Of a stretch of 64,000 nucleotides of DNA, positions 1-8,462 are shown piece after piece. Position numbers and translations under genes: made by a program. The notes below the pieces were generated by a model, which saw nothing but the letters and a program-made list of their open reading frames with translations, ran no database searches and was not told the DNA's origin. Origin of the DNA: CAYQDB01 sp964416195 (GTDB taxonomy: Bacteria; Zixibacteria; MSB-5A5; GN15; FEB-12); contig CAYQDB010000001.1 in NCBI GenBank assembly GCA_964416195.1, positions 170,936 to 234,935 on the forward strand. The letters run 5' to 3'. Numbering within the stretch: the first letter of the stretch is position 1; every line of letters begins with the position of its first letter.

Positions 1-2
1 GT

Positions 3-374
3 CTGCGATCAGGTGTAAAACTTGGTGAGTATACTGACCTGGATGCCAAGGCGGCATTTGCACTGGTGTGGACCTCCGATTTCGATGACCATCTGCTCCG
101 CAAAAAGACCGCCACGGCGGATATCTCGGGCCACGGTTTCATTTCGAGTGTGGGTGCTCGTTATCTGGTTCCGGCTGGGGGGAGAGTTCAACCATTTTTT
201 GAACTCGTAGCCGGCATTCTGTATTTCCACGCGTCCGGCAGCCAGAAACAGCGCTGGTATGGGGATGACCCAATCACAGAGGATGACGACACCGGATTAA
301 GCATTTCCGGTATACCCCATGAAATAAACAGCCGGCAGGCAAGTGTTGGTGTAAAGGTGGGAGTGGCTTTTTGA
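3..374 (+). CDS. C-terminal part of an outer-membrane beta-barrel protein (5' truncated)
   Basis: The frame is open from the window edge to the TGA at 372-374, so only the last 123 or so residues are present. The visible part alternates hydrophobic and polar residues in short strand-like segments separated by charged loops, and it ends in VGVKVGVAF. A terminal aromatic residue after an alternating strand is the usual C-terminal signature of outer-membrane barrels. An internal GTG at 66 is not needed as a start because the frame runs on upstream. The family is not recognisable from this fragment, so a periplasmic beta-rich protein remains possible. Confidence 0.5.
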   Translation: MRSGVKLGEYTDLDAKAAFALVWTSDFDDHLLRKKTATADISGHGFISSVGARYLVPAGGRVQPFFELVAGILYFHASGSQKQRWYGDDPITEDDDTGLSISGIPHEINSRQASVGVKVGVAF

Positions 375-523
375 TTTGTAGGCCTAAGGCTCTGTTCATT
401 CTTCGACTCCGCTCAAAGTGATAGATCAACCTGCCTTCAAAAAGTGATTTCCGGTTTCAGTTTTCCCCTTTCTCTGTTCGCCCCGATAGATTATATTACC
501 GGTTGACCTTTTTGGGACGGAAG

Positions 524-3427
524 ATGCCAGTCAACGACAAGTATCGAAAAAACAGGGAGTTCCTGTACATAAAAGGCGCTCGGGAACACAACCTCAAGAA
601 TATCGATGTAAAGATCCCACGCAATACCCTGACGGTGATAACCGGTCTGTCCGGTTCCGGCAAAAGCTCGCTGGCCTTTGACACGATATACGCCGAGGGG
701 CAGCGCCGCTATGTAGAATCGCTTTCAGCCTATGCCCGGCAATTCCTGGGGCTGATGGAAAAGCCGGATGTTGATTTCATCGAGGGTCTATCACCGGCCA
801 TTTCGATTGAGCAAAAGGGTACCCCTAAAAATCCCCGCTCCACCGTTGGCACGGTGACGGAAATCTATGATTACCTTCGCCTGCTTTTTGCGCGCGTTGG
901 AGTGCCACACTGTGTCAAGTGCGGCCAACCGATTACCCAGCAGACCGTGGAGCAGATTGTTGATTCGGCGTTGAGCTTTGAAGAAGGAACTCGCATGATG
1001 GTGTTGGCCCCCTTGGTGCGAGGCAAGAAGGGAGAGCACCGCGAGATCATTGAACAGGCACAGCGGGAAGGTTTTGTGCGGCTGCGAGTTGACGGCGAGA
1101 TCATCGAATCCGACTTGGATATTGAACTGGACAAAAAGAAGAAACATACCATCGAAGCTGTCGTCGATCGTCTGGTGGTTAAGGCCAAGTCCAAGCGCAG
1201 GCTTGCAGACTCGGTAGAAACGGCCGTCAAGGTTGGACAGGGTACAGTGTTGATTAATATCAAGGGTAAGGATCTGCTTTTTTCCGAGCAGTTCGCCTGT
1301 TTGAACTGCAATATCAGTTATGAAGAACCGAGCCCGCGCCTGTTTTCATTCAATTCTCCTTTTGGGGCCTGTCCTACCTGCGATGGCCTGGGACAGAAGA
1401 TGGAGATTGACCCCGGACTGGTCGTGCAGGATCCGTCATTGTCGATAAATGAAGGTGCCATTCGTCCCTGGGGTGGGGCTGATATGCCAAACTGGTACCG
1501 CTATATGCTGAGAGGGCTGGCCGATCATTACGGCTTCAAGTTCTCCACTCCTTTCAACAAGCTGACACAGAGAATCCAGCAGGTAATCCTCTATGGTTCA
1601 GGTAGAGAGGAGATTACCTTTCGGTACGAGCATACTTCTGGCAAGGGAAAGGGGTCAGGTGTGTATAGCTCGACCTTCGAGGGAGTCATTCCCCATCTCA
1701 GACGGCGCTATCGGCAAACCGAGTCGAGCGGAGTACGTCAGTGGATAGAGAATTACATGTCGATTTCCCCCTGCCCCACTTGTAAGGGCGCCCGGCTCCG
1801 ACCGGAGGCCTTGGCTGTCATAATCGACCGGGAAACGATCGACAGTGTCGCCGATATGTCTGTCAAACAGGCGACCAGGTTCTTCAAGAATATAAGGCTC
1901 AGCAAACGGCAGCATCTTATTGCCCGGCAGATTCTGAAAGAGATCCGCGAACGGCTGGGGTTTCTGTCCGCGGTCGGGCTTGATTACCTCACCCTCAGCC
2001 GGACGGCGTCGACCCTGTCCGGCGGGGAAGCGCAGAGGATTAGGCTGGCAACTCAGATCGGCTCGCGGCTAATGGGTGTACTGTACATACTGGATGAGCC
2101 TTCCGTAGGGCTGCACGCGCGTGATAACCGCAGGCTGCTCAACACGCTGACGGAGCTGCGCGACATCGGGAATACGGTCCTGGTTGTTGAACATGATCGG
2201 GAGACTATTGAACAGGCTGATTTTGTCGTTGACCTTGGGCCTGGCGCCGGTGTTCACGGCGGAGAGGTGGTAGCCGTGGGAAAACCGAGCACCATCAAAA
2301 AATGCAAGACGTCAATTACCGGGCAGTATCTGACCGGAGCCAGGCATATCGAAACGCCGAAGGTCCGCCGTAACCCAAACGGCAAAGTAGTCCGTCTTGG
2401 AGGCGCCGCCGGCAACAACCTGAAGAGTGTTGAAGTGGAGATTCCGCTGGGTATGTTTGTCGTAGTGACGGGTGTCTCCGGCTCGGGGAAGTCTACCCTG
2501 ATTAACGAAACGCTGTACCGAATCCTCGCGCGCCACTTCTATGCCAGCCGCACGATGCCGCTTCCGTATAAGCGCATTGTTGGGCTTGAAAACATTGACA
2601 AAGTCATTGACATCAACCAGTCGCCTATAGGTCGCACGCCTCGTTCCAATCCCGCCACCTATACGGGCGTGTTTACGTATATTCGAGATCTGTATGCCGG
2701 ACTTCCCGAATCACGGGCCCGAGGCTACCTGCCGGGTCGATTTTCTTTCAACGTCAGGGGAGGACGATGCGAAGCTTGCCAGGGGGATGGGATTATTAAG
2801 ATTGAAATGCACTTCCTGCCCGACGTTTATGTCCCGTGCGAAGTGTGCAAGGGGAAACGCTACAGTCGCGAGACGCTGGAGATTGCCTTCAAGGGGAAGT
2901 CAATCGCTGATGTCCTCGATATGACGGTCGAGGAGGCGCTGGCATTCTTTGAAAACATCCCGCGCATCAAGAAGAAGTTGATGACGTTGTACAGAGTCGG
3001 GCTTGGCTATATCCGCTTAGGCCAGCAGGCAACCACTCTGTCGGGGGGGGAGGCGCAACGCGTCAAACTGGCGACCGAGCTCTCGAAAATGGCCACTGGG
3101 CAGACGCTGTACATCCTTGACGAACCGACGACCGGTCTGCACTTCGAAGATATCCGCGTGTTGCTGGCGGTACTGGAGGAACTGGTTGATCGGGGTAACA
3201 CAGTGGTGGTGATTGAACACAACATGGATGTTATCAAAACCGCTGATTGGATAATTGACCTCGGCCCGGAGGGAGGCGACGACGGTGGCCGTATCATCGC
3301 CACCGGCACCCCGGAGGAAGTGGCTGACAACAAGACCTCGTATACGGGGCAGTATTTGGATAGGATTCTGAATGGGAACACAAAAAATAGTAGAATAGGG
3401 GTGAAATCAAATGTCACAGTTCGATAA
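524..3427 (+). CDS. uvrA: UvrA, excinuclease ABC subunit A
   Basis: Damage-recognition ATPase of nucleotide excision repair; works with UvrB and UvrC on DNA in the cytoplasm. Both ABC modules are complete. The first has Walker A GLSGSGKSS at about residues 41-49 and signature LSGGEAQRIRLA followed by LYILDEPSVGLHARD; the second has GVSGSGKST, a second LSGGEAQRVKLA and LYILDEPTTGLH. Zinc-binding Cys pairs are visible (CVKC, CLNC/CPTC, and CEAC with CEVC in the second module). The ATG at 524 is preferred to an upstream TTG at 503 because a purine-rich GGACGGAAG precedes it and UvrA proteins normally begin shortly before the IKGAREHNLKN motif. Length of 967 residues is normal for UvrA. The 3' end overlaps the next gene by 17 bases. 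Confidence 0.97.
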   Translation: MPVNDKYRKNREFLYIKGAREHNLKNIDVKIPRNTLTVITGLSGSGKSSLAFDTIYAEGQRRYVESLSAYARQFLGLMEKPDVDFIEGLSPAISIEQKGTPKNPRSTVGTVTEIYDYLRLLFARVGVPHCVKCGQPITQQTVEQIVDSALSFEEGTRMMVLAPLVRGKKGEHREIIEQAQREGFVRLRVDGEIIESDLDIELDKKKKHTIEAVVDRLVVKAKSKRRLADSVETAVKVGQGTVLINIKGKDLLFSEQFACLNCNISYEEPSPRLFSFNSPFGACPTCDGLGQKMEIDPGLVVQDPSLSINEGAIRPWGGADMPNWYRYMLRGLADHYGFKFSTPFNKLTQRIQQVILYGSGREEITFRYEHTSGKGKGSGVYSSTFEGVIPHLRRRYRQTESSGVRQWIENYMSISPCPTCKGARLRPEALAVIIDRETIDSVADMSVKQATRFFKNIRLSKRQHLIARQILKEIRERLGFLSAVGLDYLTLSRTASTLSGGEAQRIRLATQIGSRLMGVLYILDEPSVGLHARDNRRLLNTLTELRDIGNTVLVVEHDRETIEQADFVVDLGPGAGVHGGEVVAVGKPSTIKKCKTSITGQYLTGARHIETPKVRRNPNGKVVRLGGAAGNNLKSVEVEIPLGMFVVVTGVSGSGKSTLINETLYRILARHFYASRTMPLPYKRIVGLENIDKVIDINQSPIGRTPRSNPATYTGVFTYIRDLYAGLPESRARGYLPGRFSFNVRGGRCEACQGDGIIKIEMHFLPDVYVPCEVCKGKRYSRETLEIAFKGKSIADVLDMTVEEALAFFENIPRIKKKLMTLYRVGLGYIRLGQQATTLSGGEAQRVKLATELSKMATGQTLYILDEPTTGLHFEDIRVLLAVLEELVDRGNTVVVIEHNMDVIKTADWIIDLGPEGGDDGGRIIATGTPEEVADNKTSYTGQYLDRILNGNTKNSRIGVKSNVTVR

Positions 3428-4136
3428 ACAGAGGGAAAGGCCGTTCCAACTATTGCTATTTATTTTTTCCCTACTTGGCTCGGCACTGGCGTGGCTTGTA
3501 CCTCTACTAAGCAGAGAACAGGTGTTTTCGCCCTTTCAGTCGGGTGCGATAACAGTCTTTTTAGCACTGTGTCTCTTCACAATCTTGGTTATTATCGTTC
3601 CACCTATTTTTCGTTGGGCACAAAGGGTGGTTTGTTACATCAAAACGAGAAAAAGCGAGTGTACCGTACTGAGGGGGCTAAATGTATTAGTGGATGAGTT
3701 GAATGAGCTTTTTGATCCGAATCTCACGCATTCTCTCCTTTATCTCATTCGAGATTTGTCCTCAATATATATTAAGAACCGTGAAATTCATTCTCAACTC
3801 AAAGTTATCTCCGAAAAGCTGAACATATTAAGTGATTGGAGTGGTCTGCTCGTGGACTCGTTGAAAAAGCCAGGTATCATTCACGAAGAGCATCGATTCC
3901 AAAGCACAATTCACGATGTGACGAGATTTCATTATTCGCTCGGGGACGTAGTTCGAGAATTAAACGCTATCGATTTGTTTAGTGATTCCAATCGGCCTCG
4001 CAATAAACAGACTGAAGGCATAGTGGTTGGTAAGTACAATCATTTTATCAGTAGACTTGAAGAAACTATTAATAGTGCAAATAAGCTTGGCACTAACTTG
4101 CCATCGCCAAATTTTACAAGGCTTGAACTCAAATGA
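3411..4136 (+). CDS. Unknown two-TM membrane protein with coiled-coil-like C-terminus
   Basis: I do not recognise this family. Two strongly hydrophobic segments lie at about residues 12-30 and 45-66, followed by a soluble 170-residue region rich in Leu, Glu, Ser and Asn that looks helical. The start ATG lies inside the end of uvrA and is preceded by AGGGGTG, a good ribosome-binding site, so translation is likely coupled to uvrA. Base composition is visibly more AT-rich than uvrA and the genes to the right, which suggests it was acquired. It is followed by a 700-base non-coding stretch. Calling it a protein gene rests on its length, start context and membrane segments. Confidence 0.6.
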   Translation: MSQFDKQRERPFQLLLFIFSLLGSALAWLVPLLSREQVFSPFQSGAITVFLALCLFTILVIIVPPIFRWAQRVVCYIKTRKSECTVLRGLNVLVDELNELFDPNLTHSLLYLIRDLSSIYIKNREIHSQLKVISEKLNILSDWSGLLVDSLKKPGIIHEEHRFQSTIHDVTRFHYSLGDVVRELNAIDLFSDSNRPRNKQTEGIVVGKYNHFISRLEETINSANKLGTNLPSPNFTRLELK

Positions 4137-4505
4137 GGCTGTATGCTGATCACGTGTTCTGCAATGCAGAAGACCGTCAGCAGATGTGGGCATCTGCCGC
4201 CCACGGGAACTCCGCGTAGCGGCGGGCTTTATGTCCGCCGTTAATCGGTGGGAGACAAGCCCCCACCCTACGCGAGACAAGACAGTTACCTTTTAAGACA
4301 GCCCCTCCACATCTGCCCGCCACAAAGCTGGCAGTAGATTTTGGCCATCGATCATTGGTTGCGAGTTTGTTGTCATCTTGTCCGTTAAAACTGTGTTGGC
4401 TGGTGGATTATGAGCGCTGTATTTCAGCCTTGGCCCTCTTCCGGAGAGTCTGCTATCTTTGCCTGGAGGCTGTGTGAATATGTCGAGTTATTGCATATCC
4501 GGTGG
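4137..4505. other. Non-coding stretch with GC-rich palindromes
   Basis: No credible gene. The left part contains several inverted repeats: GTGGGC/GCCCAC at 4186-4204, overlapping with GCAGATG/CATCTGC at 4180-4197; GGCGGGC/GTCCGCC at 4221-4239; and a GGTGGG/CCCACC hairpin at about 4247-4266. Dense palindromes of this kind are typical of dispersed intergenic repeat elements. The stretch from about 4300 to 4505 shows nothing I can name. Confidence 0.5.
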
Positions 4506-4564
4506 CAGCAGCTTTCGTCAAAGTAGGAAAGCTGGCTGTTCAATAATTGAACATAACAGCCGGC
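4506..4564 (+). other. Overlapping alternative hairpins, possible structured RNA
   Basis: Two hairpins share bases and cannot form at once: AGCTTTC pairs with GAAAGCT across about 4510-4533, and GCTGGCTGTT at 4531-4540 pairs with AACAGCCGGC at 4555-4564 (one G-U pair). A terminator lies 150 bases downstream and a gene start 290 bases downstream. The arrangement is compatible with a small RNA or an attenuator, but no known riboswitch class is recognisable. Confidence 0.3.
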
Positions 4565-4715
4565 CAATATTCCTTGGAGACCGGTATCATGGCTTCTATC
4601 AATAGGATAGCCTTAACGTGGAATGACCTGTCGGTTTGTCGACTCGGGGCACAAACTTTGCTTCCATTACCATAGACTGAACTTGGTGCTAAACCACACC
4701 ATGTTTGTTAGACCA

Positions 4716-4749
4716 GACCCCTGACTCACCACCAGGGGTCGTTTTTTTT
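4716..4749 (+). terminator. Intrinsic terminator
   Basis: Perfect 8-base stem GACCCCTG/CAGGGGTC (4716-4723 with 4733-4740), followed by a G and a run of eight T. It ends a transcript coming from the left (the 3411-4136 gene or the structured stretch after it) just before the promoter of the HEAT/cyclophilin gene. Confidence 0.8.
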
Positions 4750-4782
4750 GGCAAGACCACATTCAGAATAGCCCCCCTCTAA

Positions 4783-4811
4783 TTGATCTTCCCGGATTGG
4801 TTCTTTATTAT
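4783..4811 (+). promoter_or_regulatory. Sigma-70-type promoter for the HEAT/cyclophilin gene
   Basis: TTGATC at 4783-4788, a 17-base spacer, and TATTAT at 4806-4811, about 45 bases before the ATG at 4857 and directly after the terminator at 4716-4749. Confidence 0.5.
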
Positions 4812-4856
4812 AAATCCATTGACCCCCGAGGTTTGTAGTCGTAGATTTTTTAGTAA

Positions 4857-6848
4857 ATGAGAAAGAGATTAAGAATATTTGCGGCAATAGTCATAGTTGT
4901 CCTGGTGGCCATTGCCGGTTTCTACGTGTATGACAGCCTGAGAATCCCTACATCCGCCAAAAAGAAAGCTGAGATCATTCATCTGGAGGACCAGCGTACG
5001 TTGTTCGACCGCCTGAAAAAGTACCTGCATGACAACGACCTGGATATCCGCGCTCGGGCTGCTCTGGCAATCGGCCGCATCGGCGGCACGGGAAGCGGTG
5101 AATTGCTATTCGGTATGGTCTCAGACACCGCCATCGATGTGGCGGCAACGGCGGCCTTCGCCCTGGGCCTTACCGGTGAAAAGGAGTATGCATCTCGCCT
5201 TCTGGATGTCGCGTTCGATATGCCTTCCGCAGTTGGGGCTGAAGCGGTAGAAGCGGTTGGTCGCCTCGCTGATAGCGGTATGACCGGGATTGCCGACGGG
5301 TTGGTTGGCTTCTTTTCTCATCCGTCGCCGGACGTTCGCGAGGCTGCCTGTATGGCGCTCTATCGTGCCGGCGCCAAATCCAAAGGGGGGGATATCGTTG
5401 CTTTTGTGAAAAGTGAACCTGATGAGCTCGTACGAAAAGCAGCTCTGTACACTCTTGCTAGATTCGGAACACCTGAAGCAGAGCCTGTCTTCACCGAATT
5501 TCTGGCAGATTCCGATCCGTTCATTCGATCTCTGGCGGTTCGGGGCATGGGCCACCTGCAATCAGCCGATGCTGTCCATTATCTTGCTATCGCTCTGAAT
5601 GACGCCGACAAGGGTGTGGTGGCGCAGGCGATCAGTGAACTGGCAAAGAAAAATACCCAAGAGGCCCGAACACCGCTTGTCAAGAAGCTGGAAAAGGAGA
5701 GGGATGAGAAACTCGTTGTGGCCCTGCTCGATGCTTTGAGGCGGCAGAACAACAACGAAGGTATAGAAACGGCCCTGTCCATACTCTCTACAGAACCTCC
5801 CTCGAATATAGTCATTGCCGGCATCAAGTATATCGCTTCTATCCAAAAGGACCGAGCCGTCAACCTGATCGATTCGCTGGTTGCCCAGGGCGATCCGTAT
5901 GTGATGGCGGCCTGTGCTGAGGCGTTTGGACTGGTGGGCGGCAAAAAGGTCGTGCCGCGCCTGGCCGTGCTTTTTAATGACGAAGATCCTCTGGTCCGCT
6001 GCCAGGCCTTTGAATCTCTGATGAAGGTGGACTCAAGCAACATCGATTTCTACCTTAAGAAAGCGCTGGCCGACCCTGACTATGTGCTTGTTGCTGCCGC
6101 CCTTGAACAGATCCGGGAGCGCAAACTCAAACAGTACCTGCCGGCGATGAACACAATTATGTCCCGGAGGACTAAGGTTGATGTAAGCGTGCGCCGATCG
6201 CTTCTTGACGCGGCGCAATCGTTTCTTTCCCAGGATCGGCATGACTCTGCCGCCCTTGAAATCCTCTACGCCGGGTTGCTTGATCCAGAGTATGTGGTCC
6301 GTCGGGAGGCGGCGACTCTGTTTCGCGACTTGCTCGGCGAGGACAAATTCGCAGCCTTGCCGCCCCCCGATACTCGCATCAGCAGGAAGAGAATCGCCAA
6401 AGCGATTGACAAGTTCAAAACTAACCCGCAGGCGACGATTGTGACAAGCAAGGGGGAAATCGATATAGCCTTGTTCTTTGACGTGGCTCCTCTGACGGTA
6501 CTGAACTTTATTGACCTCGCGAATGAGGGGTTTTACGACGGTCTGACTTTCCATCGAGTCGTCCCCAATTTTGTCGTTCAGGGAGGTGATCCGCGCGGTG
6601 ACGGCTGTGGCGGACCGCCATATTATATAAGATGTGAATACTCTGACGAACCATACCGGCGCGGGACGGTCGGTATAGCCACCTCCGGCAAGGATACCGG
6701 CGGGTCGCAGTTCTTTATAACGCTGTCGCCCCAGCCTCATCTGGAAGGACGTTACACCGTTTTTGGGCAGGTACTTTCTGGAATGGATGTGGTCGATCGG
6801 GTTGTAGTTGGAGACCTGATTGAAACAATTATTATTCACGAGGACTGA
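4857..6848 (+). CDS. HEAT-repeat protein with C-terminal cyclophilin-type peptidyl-prolyl isomerase domain
   Basis: An N-terminal hydrophobic segment (about residues 6-25) after MRKR anchors or exports the protein. Residues 40-500 are a long array of HEAT-like helical repeats (many D-x-x-V/I-R-x-x-A-A motifs), and residues 522-663 are a cyclophilin domain, so the protein probably holds a client on the solenoid and isomerises its prolines in the periplasm. The cyclophilin keeps the core FHRVVPNFVVQGGDP with the catalytic Arg, and GSQFFITL; the position of the CsA-contact Trp of human CypA carries His (QPHLEG), as in many bacterial enzymes. No clear Shine-Dalgarno precedes the ATG. The gene ends 2 bases before the next one and probably forms an operon with it. 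Confidence 0.88.
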   Translation: MRKRLRIFAAIVIVVLVAIAGFYVYDSLRIPTSAKKKAEIIHLEDQRTLFDRLKKYLHDNDLDIRARAALAIGRIGGTGSGELLFGMVSDTAIDVAATAAFALGLTGEKEYASRLLDVAFDMPSAVGAEAVEAVGRLADSGMTGIADGLVGFFSHPSPDVREAACMALYRAGAKSKGGDIVAFVKSEPDELVRKAALYTLARFGTPEAEPVFTEFLADSDPFIRSLAVRGMGHLQSADAVHYLAIALNDADKGVVAQAISELAKKNTQEARTPLVKKLEKERDEKLVVALLDALRRQNNNEGIETALSILSTEPPSNIVIAGIKYIASIQKDRAVNLIDSLVAQGDPYVMAACAEAFGLVGGKKVVPRLAVLFNDEDPLVRCQAFESLMKVDSSNIDFYLKKALADPDYVLVAAALEQIRERKLKQYLPAMNTIMSRRTKVDVSVRRSLLDAAQSFLSQDRHDSAALEILYAGLLDPEYVVRREAATLFRDLLGEDKFAALPPPDTRISRKRIAKAIDKFKTNPQATIVTSKGEIDIALFFDVAPLTVLNFIDLANEGFYDGLTFHRVVPNFVVQGGDPRGDGCGGPPYYIRCEYSDEPYRRGTVGIATSGKDTGGSQFFITLSPQPHLEGRYTVFGQVLSGMDVVDRVVVGDLIETIIIHED

Positions 6849-6850
6849 CA

Positions 6851-7675
6851 ATGAAGGGTGTGGTTTTGTTGATACCGGCCTTCTTGTTGACGGCTTCTGT
6901 TTGCCCAAGGGCACAGTCTGCGCCACCATCTCAGCAAACTCCCGGCATTGACCCGGAGGCCTTAATTGAACAGATTCTAACCGTTGAGGCAAAGCAACGA
7001 CTGGAAATTGCTGATGTTGTTTTTGACGCCGAGTGTATCACTGGATCAATAGAAAACGACGGGAGCTTTGAGGAAGAAAAGCGCTTTATCAAAAAGGTTT
7101 GCATGAAGTATCTGCCTGACACCATTCAGTACCGGGTAAAATACCTGGCGTGTTATAAAGGTGGTGAGATTCAGAAGCCGGAAGAGTGCGACAAAGAGGC
7201 GGTCAGGCAGGCCGAAATGAAAGCCAGGCGCAAGACCCGTGACATCTCGTATCCCACGCTGAGCCCGTTCTACCCTGAGCATCGCGATCAGTATGAGATA
7301 ATCTACGAGGGGGTGGCTGCGGACAGAATTGATGGTTATACCTGCCATCACTTCCGAGTTCAGTCCAAAGAGGAAAGAAGCGATCGTGTCAGTGGCGACT
7401 ACTATTTTGAGGCGGCGTCGTTCAATCTTGTGAAAGTCGATTTTTCCCCGGCCAAGCTTGAGAAGGGAGCGATGTTTACACTCGATGTGCTTAATATGTC
7501 GATAATGTACGGACCGACGCCCCAAGGGTGGTGGCTTCCGCGGAGGTTTCAGGTCGAGGGGAAGAGCAGGACAGCGTTGCTTATCGGCGTCAAGTTTGCA
7601 ACTACCGAGTATTACCGGAACCCGCAAGTAAACACCGGCTTAAAAGCCGAAGCTTTCGAGGCTAATAATGACTAA
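6851..7675 (+). CDS. Secreted protein of unknown function
   Basis: It begins with a typical signal peptide (Lys, then a 15-residue hydrophobic core) with likely cleavage near AQSA at residues 21-24. The mature 250 residues show alternating charged and aromatic strand-like segments. The overall look is that of periplasmic lipoprotein-sorting or lolA-like beta proteins, but no family is recognised with certainty. It starts 2 bases after the HEAT/cyclophilin gene with GAGG about 10 bases upstream, so it may be a partner of that chaperone-like protein. Its 3' end overlaps the adenosine-specific kinase family gene by 8 bases. Confidence 0.75.
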   Translation: MKGVVLLIPAFLLTASVCPRAQSAPPSQQTPGIDPEALIEQILTVEAKQRLEIADVVFDAECITGSIENDGSFEEEKRFIKKVCMKYLPDTIQYRVKYLACYKGGEIQKPEECDKEAVRQAEMKARRKTRDISYPTLSPFYPEHRDQYEIIYEGVAADRIDGYTCHHFRVQSKEERSDRVSGDYYFEAASFNLVKVDFSPAKLEKGAMFTLDVLNMSIMYGPTPQGWWLPRRFQVEGKSRTALLIGVKFATTEYYRNPQVNTGLKAEAFEANND

Positions 7676-8165
7676 CGGTAAATTCAAAACTAAGGTCGTC
7701 AAAGTGGAGATGCCGCCGGATGCGAATGTCATCTTCGGCCAAACCCACTTTATCAAGACAGTTGAAGATCTCTATGAAGTGCTGGTGGAATCATCACCAA
7801 GCGTAAAATTCGGGATTGCTTTCTGTGAGGCTTCCCAGAAACGCCTGATCCGCACTGATGGAAACAATGATGACCTTATTGAGCGGGCGGCCAAAGCTGC
7901 GTTTGATGTTGCCTGTGGACACACTTTCTTCATCTATATGAAAGAGGGTTTTCCCGTCAATGTTCTGAACCGCATTAAGAATGTAAGCGAGGTATGCCGG
8001 GTCTTTTGTGCCACGGCCAACCCACTAGAGGTTATCGTAGCCGAAACGGATCTCGGGCGAGGTGTCTTGGCGGTGATAGATGGTTTGGCTCCGCTGGGCA
8101 TTGAGACGGAGGCAGACAAGAAAGAACGAATGGAGTTCCTGCGCACTATCGGATACAAGAGATAG
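7668..8165 (+). CDS. Adenosine-specific kinase family protein (DUF355)
   Basis: 165 residues matching the small DUF355 family, named adenosine-specific kinase after a structural and binding study of an archaeal member. Recognisable features are the FGQTHFIKTVEDLYE region, the GIAFCEAS core, the ERAAKAAFDVACGHTFFIY helix-strand unit and the closing LGRGVLAVIDGLAPLGIE motif. It is cytoplasmic, with no signal or membrane segment. The start overlaps the preceding secreted-protein gene, and a PC4-like gene follows after 27 bases. Enzymatic activity of this family in bacteria is poorly established, so the name should be read as a family label. Confidence 0.85.
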   Translation: MTNGKFKTKVVKVEMPPDANVIFGQTHFIKTVEDLYEVLVESSPSVKFGIAFCEASQKRLIRTDGNNDDLIERAAKAAFDVACGHTFFIYMKEGFPVNVLNRIKNVSEVCRVFCATANPLEVIVAETDLGRGVLAVIDGLAPLGIETEADKKERMEFLRTIGYKR

Positions 8166-8192
8166 GCCCAAACTGGAAGTGAAGGTGACGCT

Positions 8193-8393
8193 ATGCGCTT
8201 TGAACTGGAAAGATCGCCGACAGAGAAGCTGGTTATTGAAAGCAGCGAGTACAAGGGGCACGACTTGGTGTCTTTAAGGATATATTTTCTTTCCAACGAA
8301 GAGGAATGGCTTCCCACCAAGAAGGGAGTAACATTCCGACGAGAGCAACTTGACGAGGTCCTGGACGCGTTGAACAGAATCAAGACGGGATGA
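8193..8393 (+). CDS. PC4/p15-like single-stranded-DNA-binding protein
   Basis: A 66-residue protein with the PC4-type fold signature: a basic start, Y-K-G-x-x-x-V-S-L-R-I-Y at about residues 20-31, EEWLPTKKGVTF at 37-48, and a C-terminal helix. Bacterial PC4-like proteins bind single-stranded DNA and are linked to transcription or recombination. It stands alone, with GGAAGTGAAGGTGA upstream of its ATG, in line with the DUF355 gene. Confidence 0.82.
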   Translation: MRFELERSPTEKLVIESSEYKGHDLVSLRIYFLSNEEEWLPTKKGVTFRREQLDEVLDALNRIKTG

Positions 8394-8462
8394 GATTAAT
8401 CCCTTTCTTTTTATAAGTTGATCGTAAACGGTGCGTACAAACCATAGGGAGGAGGTTTGAAA

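Noticed and set aside
6033..6992. Long antisense open frame of about 319 codons under the HEAT/cyclophilin gene
   Set aside because: Low-complexity translation with no family features; explained by the GC-rich sense gene.
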